A stretch of 64,000 nucleotides of DNA from Giesbergeria sp. Lineage in GTDB: Bacteria > Pseudomonadota > Gammaproteobacteria > Burkholderiales > Burkholderiaceae_C. The notes below the pieces were generated by a model that searched no databases, was not told the DNA's origin, and saw only the letters and a program-made list of their open reading frames with translations. The position numbers were made by a program, and so were the translations under genes. Position 1 is the stretch's first letter, and each line of letters begins with the position of its first letter. The stretch covers positions 16,650 to 80,649 of the forward strand of contig JAGNYI010000013.1 of the NCBI GenBank assembly GCA_017985015.1, given 5' to 3'. This document shows positions 17,298 to 26,388 of the stretch, one piece after another.

Positions 17298-17591
17298 TCA
17301 ACCGCCGCAAGCACCGCCCGAGCAGCAGTGGTGCTCTTCCGCGTCTTCCAGGACTTCAAGCTTGCTTACCAGAACACGCCACTGGTCCGGCCCCGACTGC
17401 AGGTAAGCCCACTGAAACTGGCCGGGCGAGCGCGAATCGAACTGGTGGTGCAGTGGCCGCGGATCGTGATCGCTGACGATCTGAATCGCCTCGCCAGGCA
17501 GCAGCTCGTCAAAGCGGCCAAAAATGGTGGTGTGGCGCTGGGGTGGAGGAATCTGGCGCACGTCGATCACGAGAGACTGGGTAGGAAGCAT
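17298..17591 (-). CDS. DUF2249 domain-containing protein, nitric-oxide module
   Basis: A 97-residue DUF2249-type protein. Visible core: VIDVRQIPPPQRHTTIFGRF, LLPGEAIQIVSDHDPRPLHH, FQWAYLQSGPDQWRVLV. It ends in a metal-ligand-rich tail with His-His-Cys-Cys and a further Cys. DUF2249 genes often sit with nnrS and denitrification or NO-response genes. Here it is 52 bp downstream of nnrS on the same strand, so it is probably controlled by the same NsrR-type operator. Biochemical role unknown; the tail suggests metal binding. Confidence 0.85.
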   Translation of the reverse strand: MLPTQSLVIDVRQIPPPQRHTTIFGRFDELLPGEAIQIVSDHDPRPLHHQFDSRSPGQFQWAYLQSGPDQWRVLVSKLEVLEDAEEHHCCSGGACGG

Positions 17592-17643
17592 GAGAACCTT
17601 TCTTCAGGGTTTCGATAGGGAATAAGAAACAGGAAACGCAATT

Positions 17644-18864
17644 TCAGCCATCCTTGCCGTCGAGCCGTGTGCTCGTCAGCCAAGGGACATACATCACGAG
17701 ATAGATCAGGAATGCCGTGGTCCACGCAGCAGCAGCACAAACCAGGGCATGCGAAACCCACTGCGGTGCGACCATAGGGACAAGCACTCGCAGCACGGCT
17801 GCAGCCATCACCAGCGCATAAGCCAGCACTTCTGCGCGCGAAACCTGCAGCGGCCGGCCCGTGTGCCCACGCGCGGTACGCGTGAGCATGCCGATGATCA
17901 GCCCGCCGGTGGCGCCAACCGCGAGGGCATGGACGCCCACCGACACCAGCACCCAGCCCGGCTGCGCAAGTGCCAGCAAGGCCAAGCCCAGCGGAATCCA
18001 TGCGTACGCAGCGTGCAAGATCCAGAGAATCGGCTTCTTGCGCGAAACCATGGAATGCCAGTGCAGCATGCGCGCGCCCTGCAACACCGCCGCTGCGGCC
18101 AGCGCGGCAAACGTGATCCAACCGCCAGGCGCAAACACCCACAGCGCCAGCGCCACGAACGTGGTGGCCAGCGCGCCGCGCTCCAGCCACGGCGGCACGG
18201 CGATCTTCAGCCCCGGCGTCACGCTCATGGTGAACGCGGGAATCACGCGGCCCGCCATCACGCACTCGACCATCACGATCAAGCCCAGGGCTGCGTACAG
18301 CGCGCTGGAGGGCGGCAGCGCAAGCCATCCCATGACCGACAGGTGGAACACCAGGTTGGCCACCGACAAAAGAATGAGAATCCCCGCCAGTGGCAGGTTG
18401 CGCTTATTGCCAGCGCGCAAAAGAATGCGCACCAGGATCACGGCGACGGCGGGCAACAGCACTACATCAAGCGCCGCGTACACCGGGTAAGGCGCCACCC
18501 AGGCCGCCACACGGGCCGCCAGCCAAAGCAGCACCAGCGCGCCCAGCGCCGCACCGCGCGGCGTTTGCAGCCCAGTCCAGGCTTTGACCGCCGTCAGCAG
18601 GAAGCCGACGATCACGCCCGTGGCAAAACCCAGCAGCATTTCGTGCGCGTGCCAAAGCATCGGCGAAACGCCGAGATCCAGAGAAACCGCCCCCAGCATG
18701 GCCGCCACCCAGAGTGGAACCGCCACGCAGGCCAGCGCCGCTGCAGCGATATAGAAGGGTCGAAAGCCGAGCCGAAGCACTGGCCAGCCGTGGGGCACTT
18801 TGCTTGCAGGCTTCGCAGCGCCAGCGCTGACCAGGGGCGGAAGAGGTGTTTTCATGGAGTCCAT
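17644..18864 (-). CDS. nnrS: NnrS family heme-copper membrane protein
   Basis: Polytopic membrane protein associated with resistance to nitric oxide. The 406-residue protein has about twelve hydrophobic segments. The N-terminal motif LRLGFRPFYIAAAALACVAV and the conserved His residues in MLWHAHEMLLGFATGVIVGF are hallmarks of NnrS. It starts at 18864, or possibly at the second Met nine bases in. It is divergent from nsrR, with the operator centred between the two genes, and followed by the DUF2249 gene. Confidence 0.94.
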   Translation of the reverse strand: MDSMKTPLPPLVSAGAAKPASKVPHGWPVLRLGFRPFYIAAAALACVAVPLWVAAMLGAVSLDLGVSPMLWHAHEMLLGFATGVIVGFLLTAVKAWTGLQTPRGAALGALVLLWLAARVAAWVAPYPVYAALDVVLLPAVAVILVRILLRAGNKRNLPLAGILILLSVANLVFHLSVMGWLALPPSSALYAALGLIVMVECVMAGRVIPAFTMSVTPGLKIAVPPWLERGALATTFVALALWVFAPGGWITFAALAAAAVLQGARMLHWHSMVSRKKPILWILHAAYAWIPLGLALLALAQPGWVLVSVGVHALAVGATGGLIIGMLTRTARGHTGRPLQVSRAEVLAYALVMAAAVLRVLVPMVAPQWVSHALVCAAAAWTTAFLIYLVMYVPWLTSTRLDGKDG

Positions 18865-18904
18865 ATCAGGCCCGGCGCGCTTGCGTTGCCGGGTACAAAA
18901 CTAT

Positions 18905-18927
18905 AAGATGCATTTTAAATGTATCTT
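18905..18927. promoter_or_regulatory. NsrR operator between nnrS and nsrR
   Basis: Palindrome AAGATGCA, TTTTAAA, TGTATCTT. This matches the known NsrR consensus (AAGATGCA-type half-sites, 7-bp spacer). It lies 41 bp from the nnrS start and 48 bp from the nsrR start, so it can control both, including autoregulation. Confidence 0.85.
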
Positions 18928-18974
18928 ACAGCGCCCGGCGATTTTTTTCAATCGACTGTGCGCTGCACACCACC

Positions 18975-19457
18975 ATGCGGCTTGCCAACTACACCGACTA
19001 CACCCTGCGCGTGCTGATGTACTGCGCGCAGCACCGCGAGCGCCGCGTCACCATTGCCGAGCTCGCGCAGAGCCATTCATTGTCGAAAAACCACTTGATG
19101 AAGATCGTCAATGACCTGGCTCGACACGGTCTGCTGGAAACGGCCCGAGGGCGGGGCGGCGGTGTTCGCCTGTTGCTGGAACCGGCCGAGATCGGCGTTG
19201 GCGCCGTGGTGCGCTGGTGCGAAAGCGATTTTCGTATGGTCGAGTGCTTCGACGAAAACTCCAACACCTGCCGCCTGAGCCCCGCCTGCCGTCTGAAAAA
19301 ACTGTTTCAGCGCGCCCTGGCCTCCTGGCTGCGCGAACTCGACACCGCCACGCTGGCCGATCTGGTGGGAGATGGCGCTGCAGAGTCGCTCGGCGCTTCC
19401 GCCATCATCAGCTTGTCGCGGCGCGCACCCGCAGCCGCCGCACTGGCGCGCGGTTGA
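18975..19457 (+). CDS. nsrR: Rrf2-family nitric-oxide-sensing repressor NsrR
   Basis: Fe-S cluster repressor that loses DNA binding when NO reacts with its cluster. It has 160 residues. The N-terminus MRLANYTDYTLRVLMYCA and the winged-helix segment HSLSKNHLMKIVNDLARHG are typical NsrR. Three cluster cysteines (Cys91, Cys99, Cys105) are present and the GRGGGVRLLL wing is intact. ATG 18975 is set by the family N-terminus; the longer in-frame ORF would run through the operator. Divergent from nnrS. Confidence 0.94.
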   Translation: MRLANYTDYTLRVLMYCAQHRERRVTIAELAQSHSLSKNHLMKIVNDLARHGLLETARGRGGGVRLLLEPAEIGVGAVVRWCESDFRMVECFDENSNTCRLSPACRLKKLFQRALASWLRELDTATLADLVGDGAAESLGASAIISLSRRAPAAAALARG

Positions 19458-19472
19458 CGCTAGAGCAGCGCA

Positions 19473-19540
19473 TGTATTTTGCTATTAATTAGATAGCTGT
19501 AAACATATACCTATAAAGCGCTAGCAGCATTTTTTACCAC
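19473..19540 (+). repeat. Dispersed repeat between nsrR and a chemoreceptor gene
   Basis: TTAGATAGCTGTAAACATA, then TAAAGCGCTAGCAGCATTTT: an intergenic copy in an AT-rich gap between convergent genes. Confidence 0.7.
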
Positions 19541-19550
19541 TAAATCGCAT

Positions 19551-21302
19551 CTAGAACGACTCCCAGTCATCGCTCGCCCCAGCCGCGCCCTTCACGGGTT
19601 TGGGCGCTGACGCCACCGTGGAGGTTTGCCGGGTAAGCGGTTTGGCAGGAATCCGCGCCGGAACCTTCGGCTTGGGCGCTGTCACAGCCGCAGCCGCCGT
19701 GCGCTTTGGGGTGGTCAACGGCGCACGCGAGACGGGCGAGACGGTGTTGCCGGCAGCAAGCCGGAACACCGCCACGGACTGCACCAAGTCCTCCGCCTGC
19801 CCCTTGAGACTGCTGGCGGCTGCGGCCATCTGCTCGACCAGTGCCGCATTCTGCTGGGTGGCCTGGTCCATTTGCGTGACCGCCTCGCCAACTTGCGAGA
19901 CACCTGAGCTTTGCTCGCTGCTGGCGGCGCTGATTTCTGCAACGATGTCGGTCACCCTGCGGATCGCGGCCACGACCTCGTTCATGGTGGCGCCGGCCTT
20001 GTCCACCTGGTCGTTGCCTTGCTCGACACGCTCGACGCTTGCGGAAATCAGCGCCTTTATTTCCTTGGCCGCATCCGCGCTGCGGCCGGCAAGACTGCGC
20101 ACCTCGCTGGCCACCACGGCAAAACCCCGGCCCTGCTCGCCCGCACGTGCCGCCTCGACCGCCGCGTTCAGCGCCAGGATATTGGTCTGGAACGCAATGC
20201 CATCAATGACGCCAATGATGTCGGCAATCTTGCGGCTGCTCTCGTTGATGCCCTTCATGGTTTCGACCACCTGAGCGACCGTCTCACCGCCTTGCTGCGC
20301 GACGCCGGATGCGCTCACGGCCAGTTGGTTGGCTTGGCGGGCGTTGTCGGCGTTCTGACGCACGGTGCTGCTCAACTCCTCCATGGAGGCCGCCGTTTCT
20401 TCCAGTGCGCTGGCCTGCTGCTCCGTCCGCGCTGACAAATCGTGGTTGCCCTGGGCGATTTCAGCGCTCGCCGTTGCGACGCTCTCAGAGCCCTCACGCA
20501 CCCGTGTCACGATGCGCACCACACTGTCCCGCATGGTTGCTATGCCATGCAGGACGCTGCGTTCATCTGCGGGAGGGATCTCCACCGCCAGATCGCCTTG
20601 AGAGATCTTGTTGGTAATGGAGTTGAGAAGCTCAGGCTCCCCGCCCAATTGGGTCAGGATGCCACGCGTGAACCACCAGCCAATCAGCCCCAGAGCAACG
20701 GCCAGGGCCAGCGCAATAGCACCAGCTTCAAGCACACGGCCCATGAAGGTCGTCTGCACCGTGTCGACATAGACCCCGGAACCAACAATCCAGCCCCACG
20801 GCGTGAAACCTTTCACAAAAGAAACCTTGGGCACCGGATCCGTGCTCCCCGGCTTGGGCCACAGATAGTTGACAAAGCCAGCGCCGCTTTTCTTTACCGT
20901 GTTGACAAATTCCACAAAAAGAAACTTGCCCGTGGGATCCTTGTTGCCACTGAGGTCCTGGCCCTCCAACTTGGTGCTGATGGGATGCATCACCATGGTT
21001 GGATGCATGTCGTTGATCCAAAAATACTCGGTGTCACTGTAGCGCAGCGAGCGCACCGTTTCCTTGGCACGCTGCTTGGCCTCATCTTCTGTCATGGCTC
21101 CCTTGCTCGCCTGCTCATGAAAATGGGCAATCACGCCATAGGCGGTCTCCACCGCCTGGCGAACGCTGCTCTCCCGCTCTTGCCTGATCAGACTGCGCTC
21201 GGACACCATAAGGACACCCGCGAGCACCAGCATGGCCAGCAAGGCAAACCCCACGAGCCCCGTGAGACGCCGCGCAACACTGAGTTGTTTGAATGTGGTC
21301 AT
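19551..21302 (-). CDS. Methyl-accepting chemotaxis protein with Cache sensor domain
   Basis: Transmembrane chemoreceptor of 583 residues. First membrane helix at about 12-34. The periplasmic single-Cache-type domain includes RYSDTEYFWINDMHPTMVMH and FTPWGWIVGSGVYVDTVQ. A second helix, a HAMP segment and the signalling domain follow, with the invariant hairpin tip reading [20 protein letters not shown] and [16 protein letters not shown]. The C-terminus after a Pro/Ala-rich linker is DDWESF, resembling the NWESF/NWETF pentapeptide that tethers CheR/CheB. ATG 21302 (MTTFKQLSVARRL) is used. Ligand unknown; many such Cache domains bind small organic acids. Confidence 0.9.
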   Translation of the reverse strand: MTTFKQLSVARRLTGLVGFALLAMLVLAGVLMVSERSLIRQERESSVRQAVETAYGVIAHFHEQASKGAMTEDEAKQRAKETVRSLRYSDTEYFWINDMHPTMVMHPISTKLEGQDLSGNKDPTGKFLFVEFVNTVKKSGAGFVNYLWPKPGSTDPVPKVSFVKGFTPWGWIVGSGVYVDTVQTTFMGRVLEAGAIALALAVALGLIGWWFTRGILTQLGGEPELLNSITNKISQGDLAVEIPPADERSVLHGIATMRDSVVRIVTRVREGSESVATASAEIAQGNHDLSARTEQQASALEETAASMEELSSTVRQNADNARQANQLAVSASGVAQQGGETVAQVVETMKGINESSRKIADIIGVIDGIAFQTNILALNAAVEAARAGEQGRGFAVVASEVRSLAGRSADAAKEIKALISASVERVEQGNDQVDKAGATMNEVVAAIRRVTDIVAEISAASSEQSSGVSQVGEAVTQMDQATQQNAALVEQMAAAASSLKGQAEDLVQSVAVFRLAAGNTVSPVSRAPLTTPKRTAAAAVTAPKPKVPARIPAKPLTRQTSTVASAPKPVKGAAGASDDWESF

Positions 21303-21435
21303 GGCACGCCCTCGATGGTTCAACTTCAATGGACGCTGTGATCCTACATCCCAGCGGCAACGCGTGCCGGCTTTCGGCTTGAGACCCGGTCACGCAATTG
21401 GTTTGCGAACAACAAAAAGCAAGATTTCGCCCGAA

Positions 21436-21495
21436 ATTGCTATAACAATTATAGCTACATACTGTTTATCAATAAGCGATAGATCGGTATTTCAC
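21436..21495 (+). repeat. Degenerate dispersed repeat between two chemoreceptor genes
   Basis: TTATAGCTACATACTG, then ATCAATAAGCGATAGATC: a diverged copy in an AT-rich gap. Weaker than the others. Confidence 0.5.
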
Positions 21496-21510
21496 AATAA
21501 ATCCTGCGGG

Positions 21511-23280
21511 TCAAAAGCTTTCCCACTCACCGCTCGGTGTTGCTGCAATGCGCGGGGCAGGCCGCACGGCCGGGACCGGCGCAGCCCTGGCTTTCTTGGA
21601 AGGAGGCAACAGCGGCTCTGCAGATCGCGCGGGCACCTTGGGCTGCGCTGCTTGGCGGGCCGGTGCGGCAACCGGCACCGTTCTGCCATGACTTGTGGGC
21701 GCGAGCGCAAACACCGCCACAGCTTGCACCAGCTCTCCCGCCTGTGCCTTCAGGCTGCTGGCAGCGGCGGCCATTTGCTCGACCAGCGCAGCGTTTTGCT
21801 GCGTCGCCTGGTCCATCTGCGTAATCGCTTCGCCCACCTGGGAGACGCCCGAACTCTGCTCGTTGCTGGCGGCGGTGATCTCGCCGACGATGTCGCTCAC
21901 GCGCCGAATGGCGCCCACCACGTCGGTCATGGCGGCGCCGGCCTTGTCGGCCCATTGCCTGCCTTGTTCGACCTGCTGACTGCTCGCGCTGATCAGGGCC
22001 TTGATTTCCTTGGCGGCGTCGGCGCTGCGCCCCGCCAGGCTGCGCACTTCGCTCGCCACCACGGCAAAGCCGCGGCCTTGCTCCCCGGCACGGGCGGCTT
22101 CCACTGCGGCGTTCAGCGCCAGGATATTGGTCTGGAAAGCGATGCCGTCAATGACGCCAATGATGTCGCCGATCTTGGCGCTGCTGCTGTTGATGCCTTG
22201 CATGGCCTGCACCACCTGGGCCACAACTTCTCCACCCTGAACAGCCGTTTGTGACGCACTCTGAGCCATCTGGTTGGCTTGCCGCGCGTTGTCGGCGTTC
22301 TGCCGCACGGTCGAGCCAAGCTCCTCCATGGAAGCCGAAGTCTCTTCCAGGGCGCTGGCCTGCTGCTCCGTTCTGCCGGACAGATCGTGGTTGCCGGATG
22401 CGATCTGGGCGCTTGCCGCAGCCACCCCTTCGGACCCGCTGCGCACATTGGCTACCACCCCAGCAAGATTGGCGCGCATTTCGGTCAGCGCAGCGAGCAG
22501 CTGCCCCATTTCGTCCTTGCCACCCACGGGGATGGGTTCGGCCAGATTCCCGGCCGCCATGGCGCGCGCCGCAGCCACCGCCTGCGCTGCGGGGCGCGAG
22601 ACACTGCGAGCGATGAGCACGGCGAACACCACCGCCAATACGACGCACAGGCCGAGCGCCACAGCGACGGCCACGCGCGCATTTTCGAACACCAATCCAG
22701 CCCGCTGGTGCGCGGCATCCGCCGCAGCTGCGGCGACATCCGACAGTTGGCCCAGCGTTTCATCGGCTGCCGCAAAGGCCTTGGCCGAATCGCCGGCGTA
22801 TTTGTCGGCCAGCGCCCGCGACGTCATCTCGACCATCTCGGCGGTGGTGAAATCAATGCCCTTGGCGATGTCGAGCAGATCGCCTTGCACTTGCCGGTAG
22901 GCCGTCTTTTGCTCAGCATATTGGCCAAAAGCAGCGATTTCCTGAGGGCCCGCCATCAGCGCCTGAAGCCGCTGGTCGAGCTTGTCCATGTCGCTGGCTC
23001 GGGCGACGATCTGCTGCACCAAAGCGGTTACTTCTTCGGCGTTGCGCGCCGTGATCAAACCAGCTTCGGCACGCCGCATGCGGTTGATGAGCACGCGCAA
23101 TTGACCTGCCTGGTCCACGCTGGGCATCAGGTGATCGGCAAGCTCCTGCGTCTGGGCCTGCATGCGCGCGAGTTGCACCAGGGACAACGCGCCAAGCGCC
23201 AGAGTCAGCACTACGACAACGAAAAAACCCGCTGCGAGCTTGGTGCCGATACGCAGATTGGAAAAACGAAAGAGTGTCAT
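21511..23280 (-). CDS. Methyl-accepting chemotaxis protein with four-helix-bundle-type sensor
   Basis: Chemoreceptor of 589 residues. Membrane helix at about 12-32. The helical periplasmic domain ([30 protein letters not shown]) resembles four-helix-bundle sensors. A second helix, HAMP and the conserved signalling hairpin [20 protein letters not shown] follow. Its signalling domain is very similar to the neighbouring receptor, indicating duplication with sensor swap. It ends GEWESF, a CheR/CheB-tether-like tail. ATG 23280 ([19 protein letters not shown]) is chosen on the family N-terminus. No che genes are nearby. Confidence 0.9.
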   Translation of the reverse strand: MTLFRFSNLRIGTKLAAGFFVVVVLTLALGALSLVQLARMQAQTQELADHLMPSVDQAGQLRVLINRMRRAEAGLITARNAEEVTALVQQIVARASDMDKLDQRLQALMAGPQEIAAFGQYAEQKTAYRQVQGDLLDIAKGIDFTTAEMVEMTSRALADKYAGDSAKAFAAADETLGQLSDVAAAAADAAHQRAGLVFENARVAVAVALGLCVVLAVVFAVLIARSVSRPAAQAVAAARAMAAGNLAEPIPVGGKDEMGQLLAALTEMRANLAGVVANVRSGSEGVAAASAQIASGNHDLSGRTEQQASALEETSASMEELGSTVRQNADNARQANQMAQSASQTAVQGGEVVAQVVQAMQGINSSSAKIGDIIGVIDGIAFQTNILALNAAVEAARAGEQGRGFAVVASEVRSLAGRSADAAKEIKALISASSQQVEQGRQWADKAGAAMTDVVGAIRRVSDIVGEITAASNEQSSGVSQVGEAITQMDQATQQNAALVEQMAAAASSLKAQAGELVQAVAVFALAPTSHGRTVPVAAPARQAAQPKVPARSAEPLLPPSKKARAAPVPAVRPAPRIAATPSGEWESF

Positions 23281-23397
23281 GGAAGCAAAGCCCGGCCCGC
23301 TTGAATGCGCTGGTCTCGTAAGCAAGCAGGGTCCCGAGAAGTAACAATTTGTCCAGTCTAGCCCCGCCCTGCCCCATCGTGCACCGGGTAATCCATC

Positions 23398-23432
23398 AAA
23401 AAGCACGCACACCATGCGGTGGGCGTGCTTTT
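23398..23432 (-). terminator. Terminator downstream of ppa
   Basis: 10-bp stem AAAAGCACGC/GCGTGCTTTT, followed on the minus strand by TTTTTGATGG, 41 nt after the ppa stop. Confidence 0.8.
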
Positions 23433-23472
23433 GCAGGCAAGCCGTCAGCTGCCTGACAAGATTCGGACGATC

Positions 23473-24009
23473 TCAGCCGTGTGCCTTGGCGTAGTGGGCC
23501 AGGCCTTCGACAATTTCCTTGTGTGCCGATTCAATGCCTTCCCAGCCCAGAACTTTCACCCATTTGCCGTCTTCCAGATCCTTGTAATGCTCGAAGAAGT
23601 GGCTCAGTGCCTTGAGGCGCGCGGGGTTTACATCCTCAATATTTTTCCAGGCAGCGTACATGCCCAGCACCTTGTTCGTGGGCACGGCCAGCACTTTGCC
23701 GTCGATGCCTGCTTCGTCTTCCATCTTCAAAATGCCCAGCGCGCGGCAGGGCACGACCACGCCGGGGTGCAGCGGGTAAGGCGTGATGACCAGCACATCC
23801 ACCGGATCGCCGTCGCCGCTGAGCGTCTGCGGCACATAGCCGTAGTTCGACGGGTAGTACATGGCGGTGGTCATGAACCGGTCCACAAAGATGGCGCCCG
23901 ACTCCTTGTCCACCTCGTATTTGATCGGGTCGGAATCCATAGGAATTTCGATCACGACGTTGAAAGATTCGGGGAGGTTCTTGCCGGGAGTGACGCTGTT
24001 GAGGGACAT
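23473..24009 (-). CDS. ppa: Soluble inorganic pyrophosphatase (family I)
   Basis: Mg2+-dependent hydrolysis of pyrophosphate to phosphate, which drives biosynthetic reactions forward. It has 178 residues, standard for bacterial family I. Conserved residues include the Glu/Lys/Arg set in [33 protein letters not shown] and the metal-binding DGDPVDVLV. Divergent from hppA, so soluble and membrane pyrophosphatases share one intergenic control region. Confidence 0.97.
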   Translation of the reverse strand: MSLNSVTPGKNLPESFNVVIEIPMDSDPIKYEVDKESGAIFVDRFMTTAMYYPSNYGYVPQTLSGDGDPVDVLVITPYPLHPGVVVPCRALGILKMEDEAGIDGKVLAVPTNKVLGMYAAWKNIEDVNPARLKALSHFFEHYKDLEDGKWVKVLGWEGIESAHKEIVEGLAHYAKAHG

Positions 24010-24137
24010 GTTGCTTGATTTCCAGGTAGATAACTAGTGACTAACCCTGATTTTACCGGCCGAGCCCTTGCACCCGGCTTGCAGACGCAGTTTTCGGGGT
24101 AAATTGTCGGGGTTGGCCAATCGACTCCGGGACGGGA

Positions 24138-24192
24138 GCACGAGGAAGCAACGCAGCGGAGACCCTCCCATGCGTTGTGTCTCCTACCGTGC
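24138..24192 (+). ncRNA. Candidate structured leader (long imperfect hairpin) upstream of hppA
   Basis: Nested inverted repeats fold bases 24138-24192 into one long stem: GCACG/CGTGC (24138-42 with 24188-92), AGGA/TCCT (43-46 with 82-85), GCAACGCA/TGCGTTGT (48-55 with 71-78) and GGAG/CTCC at the apex. There is no T-run, so it is not a simple terminator. It lies 24 nt before the hppA start. It matches no riboswitch class I can name. Confidence 0.4.
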
Positions 24193-24216
24193 GAAACAAC
24201 ACTTGGAGCGATAAGA

Positions 24217-26295
24217 ATGGCTGGAACCACAGCGTCGAATTTTCCCCTCATCCTTGCCCTTGTTTGCGGCCTGATTGCCGTGGCCTACGGCTTCTGGGCC
24301 CGCAGCTGGATATTGGGCAAAGACCCCGGCAACCCGCGCATGCAGGAGATTGCCGCGGCCATCCAGGCCGGTGCAGCGGCCTACCTGGCGCGCCAATACA
24401 AGACCATTGCCGTCGTCGGCGTGGTGCTGGCCATCCTCATCGGCGTTTTCCTTGATGGCAAGACCGCCGTGGGCTTTGTCATCGGTGCCGTGCTCTCGGG
24501 CGCCTGCGGTTTCATCGGCATGAACGTGTCAGTGCGTGCCAACGTGCGCACCGCACAGGCTGCCACGCAAGGCATTGGCCCGGCACTGGACGTCGCGTTC
24601 CGCGGCGGCGCCATTACCGGCATGCTGGTGGTGGGCCTGGGGCTGCTGGGCGTCACCGGGTTCTACTGGTACCTGGTGGGTGGCAATCCGGTGGCGGACA
24701 AATCGCTGGCCGGCCTGCTCGACCCGCTGATCGGTTTTGCCTTCGGCTCCTCGCTGATCTCCATCTTCGCGCGCCTGGGCGGCGGCATCTTCACCAAGGG
24801 CGCTGACGTGGGCGCCGACCTGGTGGGCAAGGTCGAGGCCGGTATTCCCGAGGACGACCCGCGCAACCCCGCCGTGATTGCCGACAACGTGGGCGACAAC
24901 GTGGGCGACTGCGCCGGCATGGCCGCCGACCTGTTCGAAACCTACGCAGTGACACTGATCGCCACCATGGTGCTGGGCGCGCTGATGCTGACGGCCGCTC
25001 CGGTCAACGCCGTGATGTACCCGCTGGCGCTGGGCGCCGTGTCCATCGTGGCCTCCATCATTGGCTGCTTCTTCGTCAAGGCCTCGCCCGGCATGAAGAA
25101 CGTGATGCCCGCGCTGTACAAGGGGCTGGCGATTGCCGGCGTGCTCTCGCTCATCGCCTTCTACTTCGTCACCACCTGGATCATTCCCGACAACGCCCTG
25201 GGCGGCACGGGCGCACAGATGAAGCTGTTTGGCGCCTGCGCCACCGGCCTGGTGCTCACCGCAGCGCTGGTCTGGATCACCGAGTACTACACCGGCACGC
25301 AGTACAAGCCGGTGCAGCACATTGCGCAGGCCTCCACCACCGGCCATGGCACCAACATCATTGCCGGCCTGGGCGTGTCCATGCGCTCCACCGCGTGGCC
25401 GGTGATCTTTGTCTGCGCCGCCATCCTGGTGTCGTACTCGCTCGCTGGGTTGTTCGGCATCGCCGTGGCGGCCACCTCCATGCTCAGCATGGCGGGCATC
25501 GTGGTGGCGCTGGACGCCTACGGACCGATCACCGACAACGCTGGCGGCATTGCCGAAATGGCCGAAATGCCCAGCAGCGTGCGTGACATTACCGACCCGC
25601 TGGACGCCGTGGGCAACACCACCAAGGCCGTGACCAAGGGCTACGCCATTGGTTCGGCTGGCCTTGCTGCGCTGGTGCTGTTTGCCGACTACACCCACAA
25701 GCTGGAGAGCTACGGCCAGGCGATCGACTTCAACTTGAGCGACCCCATGGTCATCGTCGGCCTGTTCATCGGCGGCCTGATTCCCTACCTGTTCGGTGCC
25801 ATGGCCATGGAAGCCGTGGGCCGCGCAGCCGGCGCCGTGGTGGTGGAAGTGCGCCGCCAGTTCCGCGATATCAAGGGCATCATGGAAGGCACGGCCAAGC
25901 CCGAATACGGCAAGGCCGTCGACATGCTGACCAGCGCTGCCATCAAGGAAATGATCGTCCCCAGCCTGCTGCCCGTGGTGGTACCGATTCTGGTCGGCCT
26001 GCTGCTCGGCCCGAAAGCGCTCGGCGGCTTGCTGATGGGCACGATCGTGACCGGCCTGTTCGTCGCCATTTCCATGTGCACCGGCGGCGGTGCCTGGGAC
26101 AACGCCAAGAAGTACATCGAAGACGGCCACCACGGCGGCAAGGGCTCTGAGGCACACAAGGCCGCCGTGACCGGCGACACCGTGGGCGATCCGTACAAAG
26201 ACACCGCTGGCCCGGCTGTGAACCCGCTGATCAAGATCATCAACATCGTGGCGCTGCTCATCGTGCCGCTGGTGGTGAAGTTCCACGCCGGCTGA
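24217..26295 (+). CDS. hppA: Proton-translocating membrane pyrophosphatase (K+-independent type)
   Basis: Integral membrane enzyme of 692 residues that couples pyrophosphate hydrolysis to H+ pumping. About sixteen hydrophobic segments are visible. The catalytic loop [20 protein letters not shown], with [19 protein letters not shown], is intact. The segment [16 protein letters not shown] has Lys and Thr where K+-dependent enzymes have Ala and Gly, which assigns the K+-independent H+-pumping class. ATG 24217 has GGAG nine bases upstream. Confidence 0.96.
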   Translation: MAGTTASNFPLILALVCGLIAVAYGFWARSWILGKDPGNPRMQEIAAAIQAGAAAYLARQYKTIAVVGVVLAILIGVFLDGKTAVGFVIGAVLSGACGFIGMNVSVRANVRTAQAATQGIGPALDVAFRGGAITGMLVVGLGLLGVTGFYWYLVGGNPVADKSLAGLLDPLIGFAFGSSLISIFARLGGGIFTKGADVGADLVGKVEAGIPEDDPRNPAVIADNVGDNVGDCAGMAADLFETYAVTLIATMVLGALMLTAAPVNAVMYPLALGAVSIVASIIGCFFVKASPGMKNVMPALYKGLAIAGVLSLIAFYFVTTWIIPDNALGGTGAQMKLFGACATGLVLTAALVWITEYYTGTQYKPVQHIAQASTTGHGTNIIAGLGVSMRSTAWPVIFVCAAILVSYSLAGLFGIAVAATSMLSMAGIVVALDAYGPITDNAGGIAEMAEMPSSVRDITDPLDAVGNTTKAVTKGYAIGSAGLAALVLFADYTHKLESYGQAIDFNLSDPMVIVGLFIGGLIPYLFGAMAMEAVGRAAGAVVVEVRRQFRDIKGIMEGTAKPEYGKAVDMLTSAAIKEMIVPSLLPVVVPILVGLLLGPKALGGLLMGTIVTGLFVAISMCTGGGAWDNAKKYIEDGHHGGKGSEAHKAAVTGDTVGDPYKDTAGPAVNPLIKIINIVALLIVPLVVKFHAG

Positions 26296-26326
26296 AGCGG
26301 CGCCGTCGCTGATGGCGACTTATGAC

Positions 26327-26351
26327 GAAAGGGGCTTTGTGCCCCTTTCTC
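26327..26351 (+). terminator. Terminator downstream of hppA
   Basis: GAAAGGGGC/GCCCCTTTC 9-bp stem with a 5-nt loop, 31 nt after the hppA stop. The T-tract is short. Confidence 0.7.
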
Positions 26352-26388
26352 AATGCACAAAAGGAAAGACGGATGGAGAGATCGACCG

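Noticed and set aside
24061-24216. Known riboswitch upstream of hppA (fluoride, SAH or mini-ykkC type)
   Set aside because: The conserved cores of these classes were looked for and do not fit. Only a generic long hairpin remains.
24529-26286. Long antisense ORF opposite hppA (about 585 codons)
   Set aside because: His/Gly/Val-rich shadow typical of the reverse strand of GC-rich genes. hppA is unmistakable on the other strand.
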